Below are positions 17,627 through 26,831 of a stretch of DNA of 64,000 nucleotides, one piece after another; position 1 is the first letter of the stretch, and the number at the start of each line of letters is the position of its first letter. A model generated the notes under the pieces. The model ran no database searches, was not told the origin of the DNA, and saw nothing but the letters and a program-made list of their open reading frames with translations. A program made the translations under genes and the position numbers. Source of the stretch: an uncultured Alphaproteobacteria bacterium (lineage in GTDB: Bacteria; Pseudomonadota; Alphaproteobacteria; Thalassobaculales; Thalassobaculaceae); the NCBI GenBank assembly GCA_902629125.1, contig CACOPQ010000007.1, positions 1 through 64,000 of the forward strand, in the 5' to 3' direction.

Positions 17627-18505
17627 TTAAGTCCTACGAATCTTTTTTAAAAAATCTAAAATTGCTGTTTTCAATTCGGGCCTATTCAAAGCGAGTGCAA
17701 TGTTTGCCTCCAAGAAACCAACTTGGCTGCCACAGTCAAAGCGCTGTCCTTTAAAACGAAAACCATATAGCCGCTCATCACCAATTTGTTTTGCTATCGC
17801 GTCAGTTAATTGAATTTCACCCCCTGCGCCTAATTCTAAACTACTCAATATTTCAAAGATTTGCGGTTGCAGTATATAGCGGCCGATAATCGCTAAGTTT
17901 GAGGGTGCATCAGATATGTTGGGTTTTTCAACTAGTCCCTTAACTTTGACTAAAGTATCGTCTTCCTCTTCCTCTGGTTCTATTATTCCATACGAGGGCA
18001 CTTCTTCTGGAGATACTTCAGTTAGAGCAAGCATATTGCCACCGACTATTTTATAAGTATCCATCATTTGTTTTAAACAACCCGGTTTTACGTGAATTAA
18101 GTCATCGGCGAGTAATATGGCTACGGGTTCTGACCCTACAAAATTGCGCGCGCACCAAACGGCATGGCCAAGTCCCAACGGTTCTTGTTGCCTAATGTAA
18201 GCAATCTGCCCTGGATTTGGAATACTTGCCTTAACCAGTTTCAATGATGATTTTTTGCCACGGGTTTCCAGCATTGTTTGTAGTTCATATGCATGGTCGA
18301 AGTGGTCCTCAATCGCACTTTTCCCTCGGCCAGTTACAAAAATAAATTCTTCTATACCGGCTTCGGCAGCCTCTTCCACTGCGTATTGTATAAGAGGTTT
18401 GTCAACTACAGGTAGCATCTCTTTGGGCATCGATTTTGTGGCCGGCAGAAACCTAGTCCCAAGACCTCCCACGGGAAAGATCGCCTTTCTAACAGCAACA
18501 GGCAT
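17627..18505 (-). CDS. galU: UTP--glucose-1-phosphate uridylyltransferase
   Basis: This 292-residue nucleotidyltransferase makes UDP-glucose from glucose-1-P and UTP. The N-terminal loop KAIFPVGGLGTRFLPATKS with MPKEMLPVVDKPLIQYAVEE is diagnostic of bacterial GalU. QEPLGLGHAVWCARNFVG and VKGLVEKPNISDAPSNLAIIG follow as expected. AGGGGG precedes the ATG. It is first in the operon galU-ugd-phosphohexomutase. The 117-base gap upstream separates it from the J-protein gene, which reads in the same direction. Confidence 0.95.
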   Translation of the reverse strand: MPVAVRKAIFPVGGLGTRFLPATKSMPKEMLPVVDKPLIQYAVEEAAEAGIEEFIFVTGRGKSAIEDHFDHAYELQTMLETRGKKSSLKLVKASIPNPGQIAYIRQQEPLGLGHAVWCARNFVGSEPVAILLADDLIHVKPGCLKQMMDTYKIVGGNMLALTEVSPEEVPSYGIIEPEEEEDDTLVKVKGLVEKPNISDAPSNLAIIGRYILQPQIFEILSSLELGAGGEIQLTDAIAKQIGDERLYGFRFKGQRFDCGSQVGFLEANIALALNRPELKTAILDFLKKIRRT

Positions 18506-18622
18506 TAAACCCCCTAACCAATTGACGCACTAACTTCCAACTAAAAACAGCTAATTGTTACAAAGCGTAAACTAATTAAAAAATTATTTTATAGAATTAG
18601 TTTCTACAAGCTAATACAACGA

Positions 18623-19333
18623 TCAGACAGTTTGTAAAAGGACTTCCTTCGCTTTATTTATCTGAGAGGCTAGAAAAGTTGATCCACCTCGGTCAGGATG
18701 ATTGGCCACAATGAGCCTTCGGTGGGCTTCGATTATTTGCCTTTTACTGGGATTTGCAGCGAGGCCTAGAATTTCTAAAGCTTGGTTGATATTCATTTCT
18801 GATGAATGAGTATCACTTTCATGTGTATTTTGTTGGTTGCCCCAATCGGCACCATAATTGATCTCTAAAAAGTTTTCTAGTAATGCCACTGTTTTAGGGT
18901 CGCCGGCAGCTTCGTCCAACAACTGGATTAACTGTTCCAAGTTGAGTTCTTCCAATTGGTTTCCAGCAAAACGGCCCTTTTTTACACTTCCCGTCATCCT
19001 GCCGCTGTCATGATCTAAGCTCATCTCCAAAAACGATGTTTGGACAGATGAGTTTTGCCCTTCGCTTGGACCGCGTGCTGTTTTCGTAAAGTTACGAATT
19101 TGTTGCGCAATTCCTTTCAGGCGCATGAATAGAGGAAGGAGTACAAAAAGTAAGGTCCATAAAAACGAGCCACTTGTTCGATACAAAAAGAAGACAACTA
19201 ATGCGAGCAATATAGAACCAATAGCCCACGTTAATAATTTTCTAATTCTTGCTGGGGATGAATTTAAAAAAACTCGCAGCAAGACGAAGCAGAGAATTGC
19301 TATTCCAGAAAAAATTAATAAAAAACTTAACAT
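18623..19333 (-). CDS. Membrane-anchored J-domain protein
   Basis: This 236-residue protein has two or three hydrophobic segments at the N-terminus (FLLIFSGIAILCFVLLRVFL and LTWAIGSILLALVVFFLY), a linker containing EMSLDHDSGRMTGSVKKGRF, and a C-terminal J-like domain. The J domain sits at the extreme C-terminus with the HPD motif (LIVANHPDRGGS), as in Tim14/Pam18-like proteins of Alphaproteobacteria. The SLDHDSGRMTG segment is typical of alphaproteobacterial DnaJ-like proteins. It probably recruits DnaK to the membrane. It starts seven bases behind the VWA gene. Confidence 0.85.
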   Translation of the reverse strand: MLSFLLIFSGIAILCFVLLRVFLNSSPARIRKLLTWAIGSILLALVVFFLYRTSGSFLWTLLFVLLPLFMRLKGIAQQIRNFTKTARGPSEGQNSSVQTSFLEMSLDHDSGRMTGSVKKGRFAGNQLEELNLEQLIQLLDEAAGDPKTVALLENFLEINYGADWGNQQNTHESDTHSSEMNINQALEILGLAANPSKRQIIEAHRRLIVANHPDRGGSTFLASQINKAKEVLLQTV

Positions 19334-19340
19334 TGCCTAG

Positions 19341-20132
19341 TTATCGTTTTATTTGGTTTGAAATTTTTAGTGCTTCGCCCTTTTTTGCTTTCGAGTAAGA
19401 TTGTAATTCTTTTAAACCACCCACTGCGAAAATTGCTACAGCCTTGAGCAATTCTCTTAATTGGCTAGCACTATTCGAATTAAACGAGCAGTAAGCACCC
19501 TTGGTTAATTTAGCTATTTGATTAAACCCTATTTTAGCAAGTGGATCATTTCCTTCATGGAAACAAAATACGGGTACGCCAAGCATCCCAAGTTCGCCTG
19601 CAGCATGACTTACTATATCTATATCTTCCTCAAAGGCGTCTCCAATGATAATCACAGCCTGAACTTTCCTTTGTTGTGTTTCTTTCAAAGCCTGTTTTAG
19701 AACCTTTTCGATTTGGGTCTGGCCGCCTAAACATCGCACTTGAAGCATTGAATTTAGTAAACTTTTGGAATTGGATAGCCATTTTGTCGCTCTAAATTCA
19801 CCATATCCACGGAAATATGCTAGTTGCACTTCTAGTTTTCCAATATTCAGTGCTTCAAGAAACATTTCTGACTGGAGGTGGCAAGCTTGGTCCCAGCTCG
19901 GTTCCCTGCTGGCGGTCGCATCCATAGCAAACATTATTCTGCCGGTTCTATCTTCGTGACCAGCACTATGCATAGTTTTCACTTTACCTAAAAATGCTGC
20001 AATTTCGTTGGAGGAAGATATTTGGCCTTTGTTTAGAAAATCGGTAATTTGATCCTGCGAGGAGTTCCGATTGGGATTAAGTCTGCCAGGATTTACGGGT
20101 GGCATTGAGCCGCTACTTTTTTTATTAATCAT
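19341..20132 (-). CDS. VWA domain-containing protein
   Basis: This is a cytosolic protein of about 263 residues with a von Willebrand A-like domain after a polar N-terminus. RIMFAMDATASREPSW provides a MIDAS-like D-x-[ST]-x-S variant (DATAS), and AVIIIGDAFEEDIDIV and GVPVFCFHEGND match later strands. A TTG at 20147 is in frame; the ATG at 20132 with GTGGA upstream is more likely. It is co-oriented with the J-protein and separated from it by seven bases, so the two probably work together, but I do not know a defined function for the pair. Confidence 0.75.
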   Translation of the reverse strand: MINKKSSGSMPPVNPGRLNPNRNSSQDQITDFLNKGQISSSNEIAAFLGKVKTMHSAGHEDRTGRIMFAMDATASREPSWDQACHLQSEMFLEALNIGKLEVQLAYFRGYGEFRATKWLSNSKSLLNSMLQVRCLGGQTQIEKVLKQALKETQQRKVQAVIIIGDAFEEDIDIVSHAAGELGMLGVPVFCFHEGNDPLAKIGFNQIAKLTKGAYCSFNSNSASQLRELLKAVAIFAVGGLKELQSYSKAKKGEALKISNQIKR

Positions 20133-20234
20133 TCCACGTTGCCTCAATTAAAGGATAACTTAATATGTGGTTTAAAAAACACTAAAAGCTAGTATTGAAG
20201 ACGAATCAATACGTCTTTGTCTATGGGATTTATT

Positions 20235-20714
20235 ATGTTGCGTTTAAAAATAAGGGATGGAAGAAAATCTGATGCGCAGGCAATATGTGATATGGCGGCG
20301 GCGTTATCGGCTCATGAGGGTGTTGCGGATCCAAAATTTACAATAAAGGATTATCAAAAATATGGTTTTGGACAGAAACAACAATTTAAGACTTTAGTGG
20401 CTGAGTTTAGTGAAAAAGTAGTTGGTTATTTAATATTTTGCGATTCATTCCACATTGGAATAGGCACGCCAGGATTAAATATATTAGATGTCTTTGTCGA
20501 TAACTCGTTCCGGAGAATGGGGGTTGGGAAAAAATTATTTGCTACTCTTTCGTCCTATTGTATCAGAAACGAGGGAACTTGGATTACCTGGCAGTGTCAG
20601 CCAAAAAACGAGTCAGCACTTCATTTTTATAGAGCTATTGGCGGAAGACAATACGTTGCGTTGGATTTTGAATTGGCAAATAACGATTTGATTAGGCTAG
20701 CTAAAAAAGTTTAA
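20235..20714 (+). CDS. GNAT family N-acetyltransferase
   Basis: This is a GNAT acetyltransferase of about 159 residues. The N-terminus LRLKIRDGRKSDAQAICDMA is the usual first strand and helix. LNILDVFVDNSFRRMGVGKKL carries the acetyl-CoA binding R-x-x-G-x-G/A motif, and ESALHFYRAIGGRQ is the final helix. The start is placed at the ATG at 20235 behind GGGA; an ATG at 20223 is also possible. The acceptor is unknown. It is divergent from the VWA gene and convergent with the HCCA isomerase gene (six-base gap). Confidence 0.85.
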   Translation: MLRLKIRDGRKSDAQAICDMAAALSAHEGVADPKFTIKDYQKYGFGQKQQFKTLVAEFSEKVVGYLIFCDSFHIGIGTPGLNILDVFVDNSFRRMGVGKKLFATLSSYCIRNEGTWITWQCQPKNESALHFYRAIGGRQYVALDFELANNDLIRLAKKV

Positions 20715-20720
20715 TGGACT

Positions 20721-21329
20721 TCACGCTCTTTTAATTTTTAATTTCTCGGAAACAAAGTCAAGTCGATCTTGACCCCAAAAGAGTTCGCCATCAACGATAT
20801 AACTCGGTGCACCAAAAACGCTTTTTTCAATGGCAAAATTTGTGAATTGTTCGTATTTTTCTTCTGCTGCGTTTGAATATGCATAATCTAATATGGCTTG
20901 TTGATTAAGATTAGATCGTTCACAAAGCAGCCCAATTATCTTGGGGTCGTCGATGTTCAAGTCTTCTTCCCATAGTGCAGCTAAAATCAAATTTGAAAAT
21001 TTGAGAGCATCGTGTCCTAATTCTCTAGCTGCAATGATCGCAAGTGACGGTATAGCTGCCGTAGATGGAAAATTAGTTGGTTCTACCTTCATTGCCGATT
21101 TACGTCGGCTTTTCCAGCGGTGTAATTCTAATAACCTATAAGCCTGTCGCTGGGCAGCTCGCTTTGGTAATGGTAATCCTCCGGAAACGGGAAAAATTTT
21201 TCCAAAGTTAACTGGATAGACATTCACAAGCCTCTTATTTTCTGCAGCAAGTTTGGTGAAAAGTTTACTGCCTAAATACGTCCATGGGCTGGAAGGAGAC
21301 ATGAAATAATCGATTGTACTGTTTTCCAC
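20721..21329 (-). CDS. 2-hydroxychromene-2-carboxylate isomerase-like (DsbA fold)
   Basis: This 202-residue kappa-class GST/HCCA isomerase-like protein has a thioredoxin fold with Ser in place of Cys at the active site (DYFMSPSSPWTYLG). The inserted helical domain follows, and the C-terminal part has SVFGAPSYIVDGELFWGQDRL, the cis-Pro loop and the terminal signature of the family. Known members isomerise 2-hydroxychromene-2-carboxylate in naphthalene degradation using glutathione; many homologues have other unknown roles. A second family member lies at 24665. The LhgO-like gene lies upstream on the same strand, 19 bases away. Confidence 0.85.
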   Translation of the reverse strand: MENSTIDYFMSPSSPWTYLGSKLFTKLAAENKRLVNVYPVNFGKIFPVSGGLPLPKRAAQRQAYRLLELHRWKSRRKSAMKVEPTNFPSTAAIPSLAIIAARELGHDALKFSNLILAALWEEDLNIDDPKIIGLLCERSNLNQQAILDYAYSNAAEEKYEQFTNFAIEKSVFGAPSYIVDGELFWGQDRLDFVSEKLKIKRA

Positions 21330-21348
21330 TTTTTTCCTAACTGGTGCT

Positions 21349-22455
21349 TTAATTTAAGATCTGCTTCACATGTGCGGCGATAGCCAGCGAACTTGTCATT
21401 CCTGGAGACTCTATAGCGTGAAGGTTAATTAATCCTGGAACACCATGGTCCTTAGGACCCTGTATGAAATAGTCTGTTGCAGGTTCGCCGGGCGCCTGAA
21501 TTTTAGGCCGGATGCCAGAGTAGCCCGGTTGCAACGAGTTATCTGGAAGGTCAGGCCAATATTTTCGAACTGCTTCGTAGAAGCTATCAGACCTTTGAGG
21601 ATCAACGTCATAGTCTATCTCATCAACCCACTCTACATCGGGGCCAAAACGAGCCTGCCCCGCCAGGTCTAATGTAAGATGCACACCGAGACCGGCTTGT
21701 TCGGGGGCTGGGTAAATCAGACTGGAAAATGGTGCCTTACAACCAGAAAGCGAATAATAATTACCCTTACAATAATGGTGCGGGGGTATTTTATCGCGTG
21801 GGAAGTTATTTAGTTGATGATTTAATTTTTGAGAATGCAGTCCCGCCGCGTTGATCACAGTCGATGATTCTAACTGCATGGGCGACTCGCCGCCAACATT
21901 TAAAAGGATGCTTTTTTCACTGACTTCACCACCTGTGACTGGAGAGAAAAAGGCTATCACTCCGCCACAGTTTTCCGCATCTCCTTGGAGAGCCAGCATA
22001 TAAGAATGACTATCTGCTACACCGGTAGATGGTGACCATAGTGCAGCAACACAATTAAGTTCGGGTTCTCTTGCTAAAGCTTCATTATGAGATAGAATTT
22101 CTAGGTCGTTTACACCGTTCTTCTCGGCTCTTTCTTTTATTTGATATAAACTAGAAATTTGTTCTTCCGAGGTTGCAACAATGAGTTTTCCCAGCTGATT
22201 GAAAGGTATCCCTCTTTCTTTTAAATAGGCATACATTTTCAATTTACCTTCAACGCAGAACTTTGCCTTAAGACTGCCAGGTTCATAGTAAATACCTGCG
22301 TGAATGACCTCGGAATGCCTGGAACTTGTCTCCGTGCCTATTGCATCGGCTTGCTCTAAAATGATGACTTCCCGTCCTGCCATTGCGAGCTCCCTAGCGC
22401 ATGCTAGGCCCACAACTCCTGCTCCAATTACGACACAATCAACTTTTTCTGGCAC
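21349..22455 (-). CDS. FAD-dependent oxidoreductase, L-2-hydroxyglutarate oxidase-like
   Basis: This DAO-superfamily enzyme has about 369 residues. The FAD motif CVVIGAGVVGLACARELAM is followed by SSRHSEVIHAGIYYEPGS, a signature of the LhgO/YgaF group that oxidises L-2-hydroxyglutarate to 2-oxoglutarate. The C-terminal FIQGPKDHGVPGLINLHA and ESPGMTSSLAIA close the FAD site. The start is set at the GTG at 22455 because GGAG lies 8 bases upstream and FAD strand 1 follows directly; an ATG at 22512 would add a hydrophobic, unsupported leader. It probably shares a transcript with the HCCA isomerase gene. Confidence 0.82.
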   Translation of the reverse strand: MPEKVDCVVIGAGVVGLACARELAMAGREVIILEQADAIGTETSSRHSEVIHAGIYYEPGSLKAKFCVEGKLKMYAYLKERGIPFNQLGKLIVATSEEQISSLYQIKERAEKNGVNDLEILSHNEALAREPELNCVAALWSPSTGVADSHSYMLALQGDAENCGGVIAFFSPVTGGEVSEKSILLNVGGESPMQLESSTVINAAGLHSQKLNHQLNNFPRDKIPPHHYCKGNYYSLSGCKAPFSSLIYPAPEQAGLGVHLTLDLAGQARFGPDVEWVDEIDYDVDPQRSDSFYEAVRKYWPDLPDNSLQPGYSGIRPKIQAPGEPATDYFIQGPKDHGVPGLINLHAIESPGMTSSLAIAAHVKQILN

Positions 22456-22662
22456 AGTAAACTCCGTTTTTGGATATGCATAAAGGATAACTTTTAAAAC
22501 CCACCAAGCCATTACCGAAGTACGATATGATTTTTTTCATGAATATTTTTAAATATCCCGACTAAAGCTCCCAAATACCGAACAATAATGTAAGGATGCT
22601 ACTTTAAGTCAAGATATATAGAAGTGTTTTTTTTGAAAAGGGCCCGAAAGCATTTTTGAAAA

Positions 22663-22941
22663 GTTTGTTCTAGATCTTCTAAAATTCACCCAGATGCTGC
22701 TAGCCAGCTTCTTCTAGAGGATGGAGATAAGGTCCGTTTGGGTAACGAGCAAGGTCGTGTGGTTTTGAATGCTTCAATATTTTCCTGTCTTCAAATAAAT
22801 GTCGTGGTCGTAGAGAATGTATGGCCAAATTCAGCATTTGAAGAGGGCGTTGGATAAAATACTCTGATAAGCGCTGAACCCGGTCCTCCTAATGGTGGAG
22901 CGGTTTTTCATGACACGGCAATCTGGATAAAACCCGTTTGA
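22663..22941 (+). pseudogene. Molybdopterin oxidoreductase, C-terminal remnant
   Basis: A plus-strand frame can be read as the molydopterin dinucleotide binding domain that ends large Mo/W oxidoreductases: KIHPDAASQLLLEDGDKVRL, then NEQGRVVLNASIF, VVVVENVWPNSAFEEGVG and GPPNGGAVFHDTAIWIKPV. It contains an in-frame TAA at 22855-22857, at the point where family members have the G-x-N-x-L segment, and there is no trace of the preceding 600 or so residues. It is therefore a decayed fragment, probably left by a deletion. LysRS on the minus strand starts its stop codon 17 bases further on. Confidence 0.78.
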
Positions 22942-22957
22942 TCGTAATTACGCATTG

Positions 22958-24547
22958 TTATTTCGACAAATCCTCTTTGTTTAATGCGCGCTCAATTAAG
23001 TTAATGGTTTCTTGTACACCATATAACTCAACGAACGATCCAAAGCGCGGGCCTTGGTCCTGTCCTAAAAGAATTTGGTAAAGGGCTTGAAACCAGCTTC
23101 TTAAATTTTCAAATTCATTTGCTTTTCCAATTTCGTAAATAACAGTTTGGATGTCCTCTGCGGTAGCGTTGTTGTTTGTTTTTTCTAAAGCATTCTTCAG
23201 ATCTTCTAAGGCCTTTGTTTCTTTTGGGTCTGGAAGTCTGTAAGTCTTTGTTGGTTTGACGAAATCTCTGTAAAAGTTAACAGCATAGCTGGCCAGTTGA
23301 TCCAAAAACGTGTTATTTTCTGGCGACACATCATTGGCATACCTGCGTATATAGCCCCAGATAACATTGGTATCTTCTGCATGGCACACGCTCGCTAAAT
23401 TAAGTAACAAACTAAAATTTAGGGGTACTTTATCCTGTGGTATGTCTCCGTTGTGAATATGCCAGGTTGGATTTTCCACCTTCTTTTCGGTTTCCTCAGA
23501 AAATACCTTTGATTTAAAACTTATATAGTCATCAGTATTTTTGGGAATAACATCAAAATAGAGTCGTTTCGCCCGTTTCGGCTGTTGAAACATAAATAGC
23601 GATAAACTTTCCGGCGGTCCATATCTCAGCCAGTCCTCTACAGCTATACCATTACCTTTTGATTTTGATATTTTTTGACCATTCTCGTCCAAAAATAACT
23701 CGTAAATTAAATTTTCCGGCGGTGTGGCATTTATGACCCGGCATATTTTAGAAGAGGCTTTCACGCTATCGATGAGATCCTTTCCACACATTTCATAATC
23801 TACGCCCAGGGCTTTCCAGCGCATGGCCCAATCTACTTTCCATTGCAACTTGCACGTGCCGCCGGTAATTTCAACTTCGACTTTTTTTTCGCTTTCAGAG
23901 TCTTCGTAAATAATTGATTTATTGCTTTTATTTATTTCACAGATTGGAACCTGCAAAACGTGACCTGTCGATGGACAAATTGGGAGGAAGGGACTGTAAG
24001 TTTTTTTCCTTTCATCTCTTAATGTTGGGAGCATTATTTCCATTACATTTTCATAGTTCTCCAAAATCTCGATCAAGACAGGATCGAACAAACCAGTTTT
24101 GTAGCATTCAGTAGAGCTCAAAAAGGTGTAGTCAAATCCAAATGAGTCAAGAAATCCCCTCAGCATGGCATTATTGTGATGCCCAAAGCTTTCGTGGGTT
24201 TCAAAAGGATCAGGTATGCTAGTCAGAGGTTGATTTATGAATTGGTTTAGCAAATCCTGGTTGGGAACATTATCAGGGACTTTCCGTAAGCCATCCATAT
24301 CATCGGAAAATGCTATCAACTTTGTTGGAAGATTTGTGAGACTTTTTAGGGCATTTCGTACCATGGTAGTTCGGAAGACCTCACCAAAGGTGCCTATGTG
24401 AGGGAGACCTGACGGCCCGTACCCTGTTTCAAGTACTATTTCTTCAATAGGTTGGCTGCTGTTGTCGACTCGCTTAATTATTTTCCTAGCTTCTTCGTAT
24501 GGCCACGTTCGAGCATTACTTATAAGTTCCTTGGGAATTTCACTCAT
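22958..24547 (-). CDS. lysK: Lysyl-tRNA synthetase, class I
   Basis: This class I LysRS of about 529 residues charges tRNA-Lys. The HIGH-type motif is GPSGLPHIGTFGEV (about residue 45) and the KMSKS-type motif is GQKISKSKGNGIAVED. The class I enzyme is common in Archaea, spirochaetes and many Alphaproteobacteria, while most other bacteria have the unrelated class II LysS. The frame is open to a GTG at 24559, but the ATG at 24547 is the standard beginning (MSEIPKELI). No second LysRS is visible in the window. Confidence 0.95.
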   Translation of the reverse strand: MSEIPKELISNARTWPYEEARKIIKRVDNSSQPIEEIVLETGYGPSGLPHIGTFGEVFRTTMVRNALKSLTNLPTKLIAFSDDMDGLRKVPDNVPNQDLLNQFINQPLTSIPDPFETHESFGHHNNAMLRGFLDSFGFDYTFLSSTECYKTGLFDPVLIEILENYENVMEIMLPTLRDERKKTYSPFLPICPSTGHVLQVPICEINKSNKSIIYEDSESEKKVEVEITGGTCKLQWKVDWAMRWKALGVDYEMCGKDLIDSVKASSKICRVINATPPENLIYELFLDENGQKISKSKGNGIAVEDWLRYGPPESLSLFMFQQPKRAKRLYFDVIPKNTDDYISFKSKVFSEETEKKVENPTWHIHNGDIPQDKVPLNFSLLLNLASVCHAEDTNVIWGYIRRYANDVSPENNTFLDQLASYAVNFYRDFVKPTKTYRLPDPKETKALEDLKNALEKTNNNATAEDIQTVIYEIGKANEFENLRSWFQALYQILLGQDQGPRFGSFVELYGVQETINLIERALNKEDLSK

Positions 24548-24664
24548 GATAAAAAGCACTCATTTTTTGTTTATTTGGGTTCGCACGCTAATCTTGCTTG
24601 CTAGAATAGGCAAGGACTTTACAAAATATCTGCGTCAAATTTTGAAAATTTATCGGGGAAGCTG

Positions 24665-25279
24665 ATGCCTATTGATGGAAAGATACACTTTTATTTCGAT
24701 TTTTTATCACCATTTGGTTTCTTTGGCAGTTTGCGTGTAAACGAGCTTGCTGAACATCACGGGATACAATGCGAATGGCATCCTATTCTTCTCGGTATAT
24801 CCGTTTTAAAAGTTATGGGGCTGCCACCAATAGCCGAACTACCGTTGAAAGGAGCCTATATTCGCAAAGATGCAGAGCGATACGCTCGCCGACACCAATT
24901 AAAATTGAAACGACCCTTCGGTTCACCGCAAATAAATCCGCTTCTTCCCGCAAGAATGGTTTCCTGGCTGAAGACGCAGGACCATTTAGAGTCTCAAAAG
25001 TTAGCAAAAAAATTGTATGCAGCACATTGGTTCGAGAACCTTGATATTTCGAATAAAGATATATCTTTCGCGATTGCTGAGGGTTTTGATGTGAATATTC
25101 AAAAATTAAACAGCGCTTTGGATGATGGCGAAGCCGCATCTTTGCTGCGAGCTGAAGTAGATGCTTCGATTGAGTTTGGCGTCTTTGGATCCCCAACTTT
25201 TAGAGTAGACAATGAACTTTTTTTTGGTGTGGAAAAAATGGAGGTTCTGGATGAGTGGCTCACTTTGGGTGGCTGGTAA
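24665..25279 (+). CDS. 2-hydroxychromene-2-carboxylate isomerase-like (DsbA fold)
   Basis: This 204-residue protein is a second HCCA-isomerase-like thioredoxin-fold protein. The active-site Ser is in YFDFLSPFGFFGSLR, followed by the helical insert with RRHQLKLKRPFG and the C-terminal EFGVFGSPTFRVDNELFFGVEKM. It is only distantly similar to the copy at 20721, so it is not a recent duplicate. It is divergent from lysK and overlaps the diaminopropionate ammonia-lyase gene tail-to-tail by 20 bases. Confidence 0.85.
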   Translation: MPIDGKIHFYFDFLSPFGFFGSLRVNELAEHHGIQCEWHPILLGISVLKVMGLPPIAELPLKGAYIRKDAERYARRHQLKLKRPFGSPQINPLLPARMVSWLKTQDHLESQKLAKKLYAAHWFENLDISNKDISFAIAEGFDVNIQKLNSALDDGEAASLLRAEVDASIEFGVFGSPTFRVDNELFFGVEKMEVLDEWLTLGGW

Positions 25280-26495
25280 TTATTTCCCTAGCATCTTTTC
25301 CAACAAGTTGCTTGTAAATATGGGGGTCGGTAGCCCCTTCGGTTGAAATTAACAAAATACGACTATTTTCATCTATTTCGGTTAATTGTTTTGTTTCTTC
25401 ATCAGAGCAGATGGCAGCGAGTGCGGCCAATGTGGCTGCCCCAGATTCTCCCGATACGATATTTTTGGCCGATAATCGTTTCATCGTGGGACCAATAGTT
25501 GAATCGGATAGTCGAAGAAAAAAATTCGCGGTTTTTTCTAGAATTTCCCAAGCTAATATTGAGACCTCCCCAGCAGATAAACACGCCATTACTGTTTGCA
25601 AGTCACCACTTGAGGCGGTGGGCTTACCACTCAGACTACTCTGGTAAAGACAGTCTGCTTGTTTGGGCTCGACTATAATAGTTTTTGGTCTCAACGTTCC
25701 CCAAATCCTGGAAGATTCGGAAGACACCGCTGCAGCTATACCTCCTACGCCTCCAGGGAGAAAGAGGTGTGTTGGGTGCAGATCTGAAATTTGTTCAGCG
25801 ATTTCGGTGGCGATAGTTGTGTATCCTTGCATGACAACACCCGGGACTTCTTTATACCCCTCATAAGACGTGTCCGAAACAACGTACCAGCCGTTATTTT
25901 GGGCGTCTTTATCCGCATGACGTACAGAGTCATCGTAATTGCCTTTAATTCGTACTATATCGCAGCCAAAAGCGGAGATTGCCCTCTCTCTCATTTGGCT
26001 AACTTCCGCATGGAGGTAAATCTTACACCTGCATCCAAACTGTTGTGCTCCCCAAGCGACAGACTTTCCATGGTTCCCGTCAGTAGCCGTGACAACGGTC
26101 ACATTATTTAAAATTTCACCAAACTCGCCACTCCTCAGTCGTGTGCTAGTAACATCTTTTTCTCCGGTTGATTCAAATATCAGCTTCGATAAAACATAAT
26201 ATACAGCGTAAGCCCCCCCTAAAGCTTTGAAGGATCCCAAACCAAAGCGCGAACTTTCATCTTTTAGCCAAACCTGGGAGACACCAAGCTCATGGCTTAC
26301 TTCGTTGAGATCCCATAAGTTGGTAGCTCGATAGTTATTCCAGGATTTTATTTCCTGCCTAGCTTTTAATCCATGTTCAAACGGTAGGTGCGTGTTCAAC
26401 AGGCTTTTGGGGGGTGCATTTTGTGGGCTAGCGCTTGGGTTCTGATTGATGTCAAAAACATCTTTGTTAAAATAATGGAGCCAACGTGAGGTCAT
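25260..26495 (-). CDS. Diaminopropionate ammonia-lyase
   Basis: This fold-type II PLP enzyme of about 411 residues converts 2,3-diaminopropionate to pyruvate and two ammonia. The Schiff-base Lys is in SSRFGLGSFKALGGAYAVYY, the phosphate-binding Gly loop is LPGGVGGIAAAVS, and substrate and structural motifs include TATDGNHGKSVAWGAQQFG and VSDTSYEGYKEVPG; all are characteristic of DpaL/YgeX. A GTG at 26504 is in frame; the ATG at 26495 is preferred. No clear Shine-Dalgarno sequence is seen. Beta-elimination from related amino acids is possible. Regulation is not apparent. Confidence 0.88.
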   Translation of the reverse strand: MTSRWLHYFNKDVFDINQNPSASPQNAPPKSLLNTHLPFEHGLKARQEIKSWNNYRATNLWDLNEVSHELGVSQVWLKDESSRFGLGSFKALGGAYAVYYVLSKLIFESTGEKDVTSTRLRSGEFGEILNNVTVVTATDGNHGKSVAWGAQQFGCRCKIYLHAEVSQMRERAISAFGCDIVRIKGNYDDSVRHADKDAQNNGWYVVSDTSYEGYKEVPGVVMQGYTTIATEIAEQISDLHPTHLFLPGGVGGIAAAVSSESSRIWGTLRPKTIIVEPKQADCLYQSSLSGKPTASSGDLQTVMACLSAGEVSILAWEILEKTANFFLRLSDSTIGPTMKRLSAKNIVSGESGAATLAALAAICSDEETKQLTEIDENSRILLISTEGATDPHIYKQLVGKDAREIITSHPK

Positions 26496-26735
26496 AGGAT
26501 GCACAATAAAATAATTTTTTTGAAGTTGTATCTAAATTTTCAGACTGTGTGCTTATGTTTCTGCAATAACCGCAAAATAATATAAAAGGGACCATGGCGT
26601 TGGTAAAGTAATTTCAAAAGTGAAAAGACCTATGGAAGATTTTGTATTGTTTTTTTGTATTTTTTTCAAAACAAATACAAAACTATTGAATATAATGTTG
26701 ACGACAAAGCAATCGACGACCATAAGAAAGGTAGT

Positions 26736-26812
26736 GGGCCTGTAGTTCAGCTGGTTAGAACCCGCCGCTCATAACGGCGTTGTCGGGGGTTCGAGTCCCT
26801 CCGGGCCCACCA
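26736..26812 (+). tRNA. tRNA-Ile2 (anticodon CAT, lysidine type)
   Basis: This is a full cloverleaf of 77 bases including an encoded CCA. The acceptor GGGCCTG pairs with CGGGCCC, the D stem is GTTC/GAAC, the anticodon stem CGCCG/CGGCG encloses loop CTCATAA with CAT at 26770-26772, and the T loop is TTCGAGT. A CAT anticodon could be Met or Ile2; the C4-G69 and C5-G68 pairs are determinants used by TilS in E. coli to select tRNA-Ile2 for lysidine formation, and the acceptor stem matches Ile tRNAs rather than Met. It would read AUA. The FMO gene on the other strand ends 19 bases away. Confidence 0.88.
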
Positions 26813-26831
26813 TTCTTATGCTAATGGCTAT

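Noticed and set aside
26654-26681. TTTGTATTT/AAATACAAA inverted repeat near the tRNA gene as a terminator
   Set aside because: It is all AT except one pair and is not followed by a T tract on either strand; in AT-rich sequence this is weak evidence.
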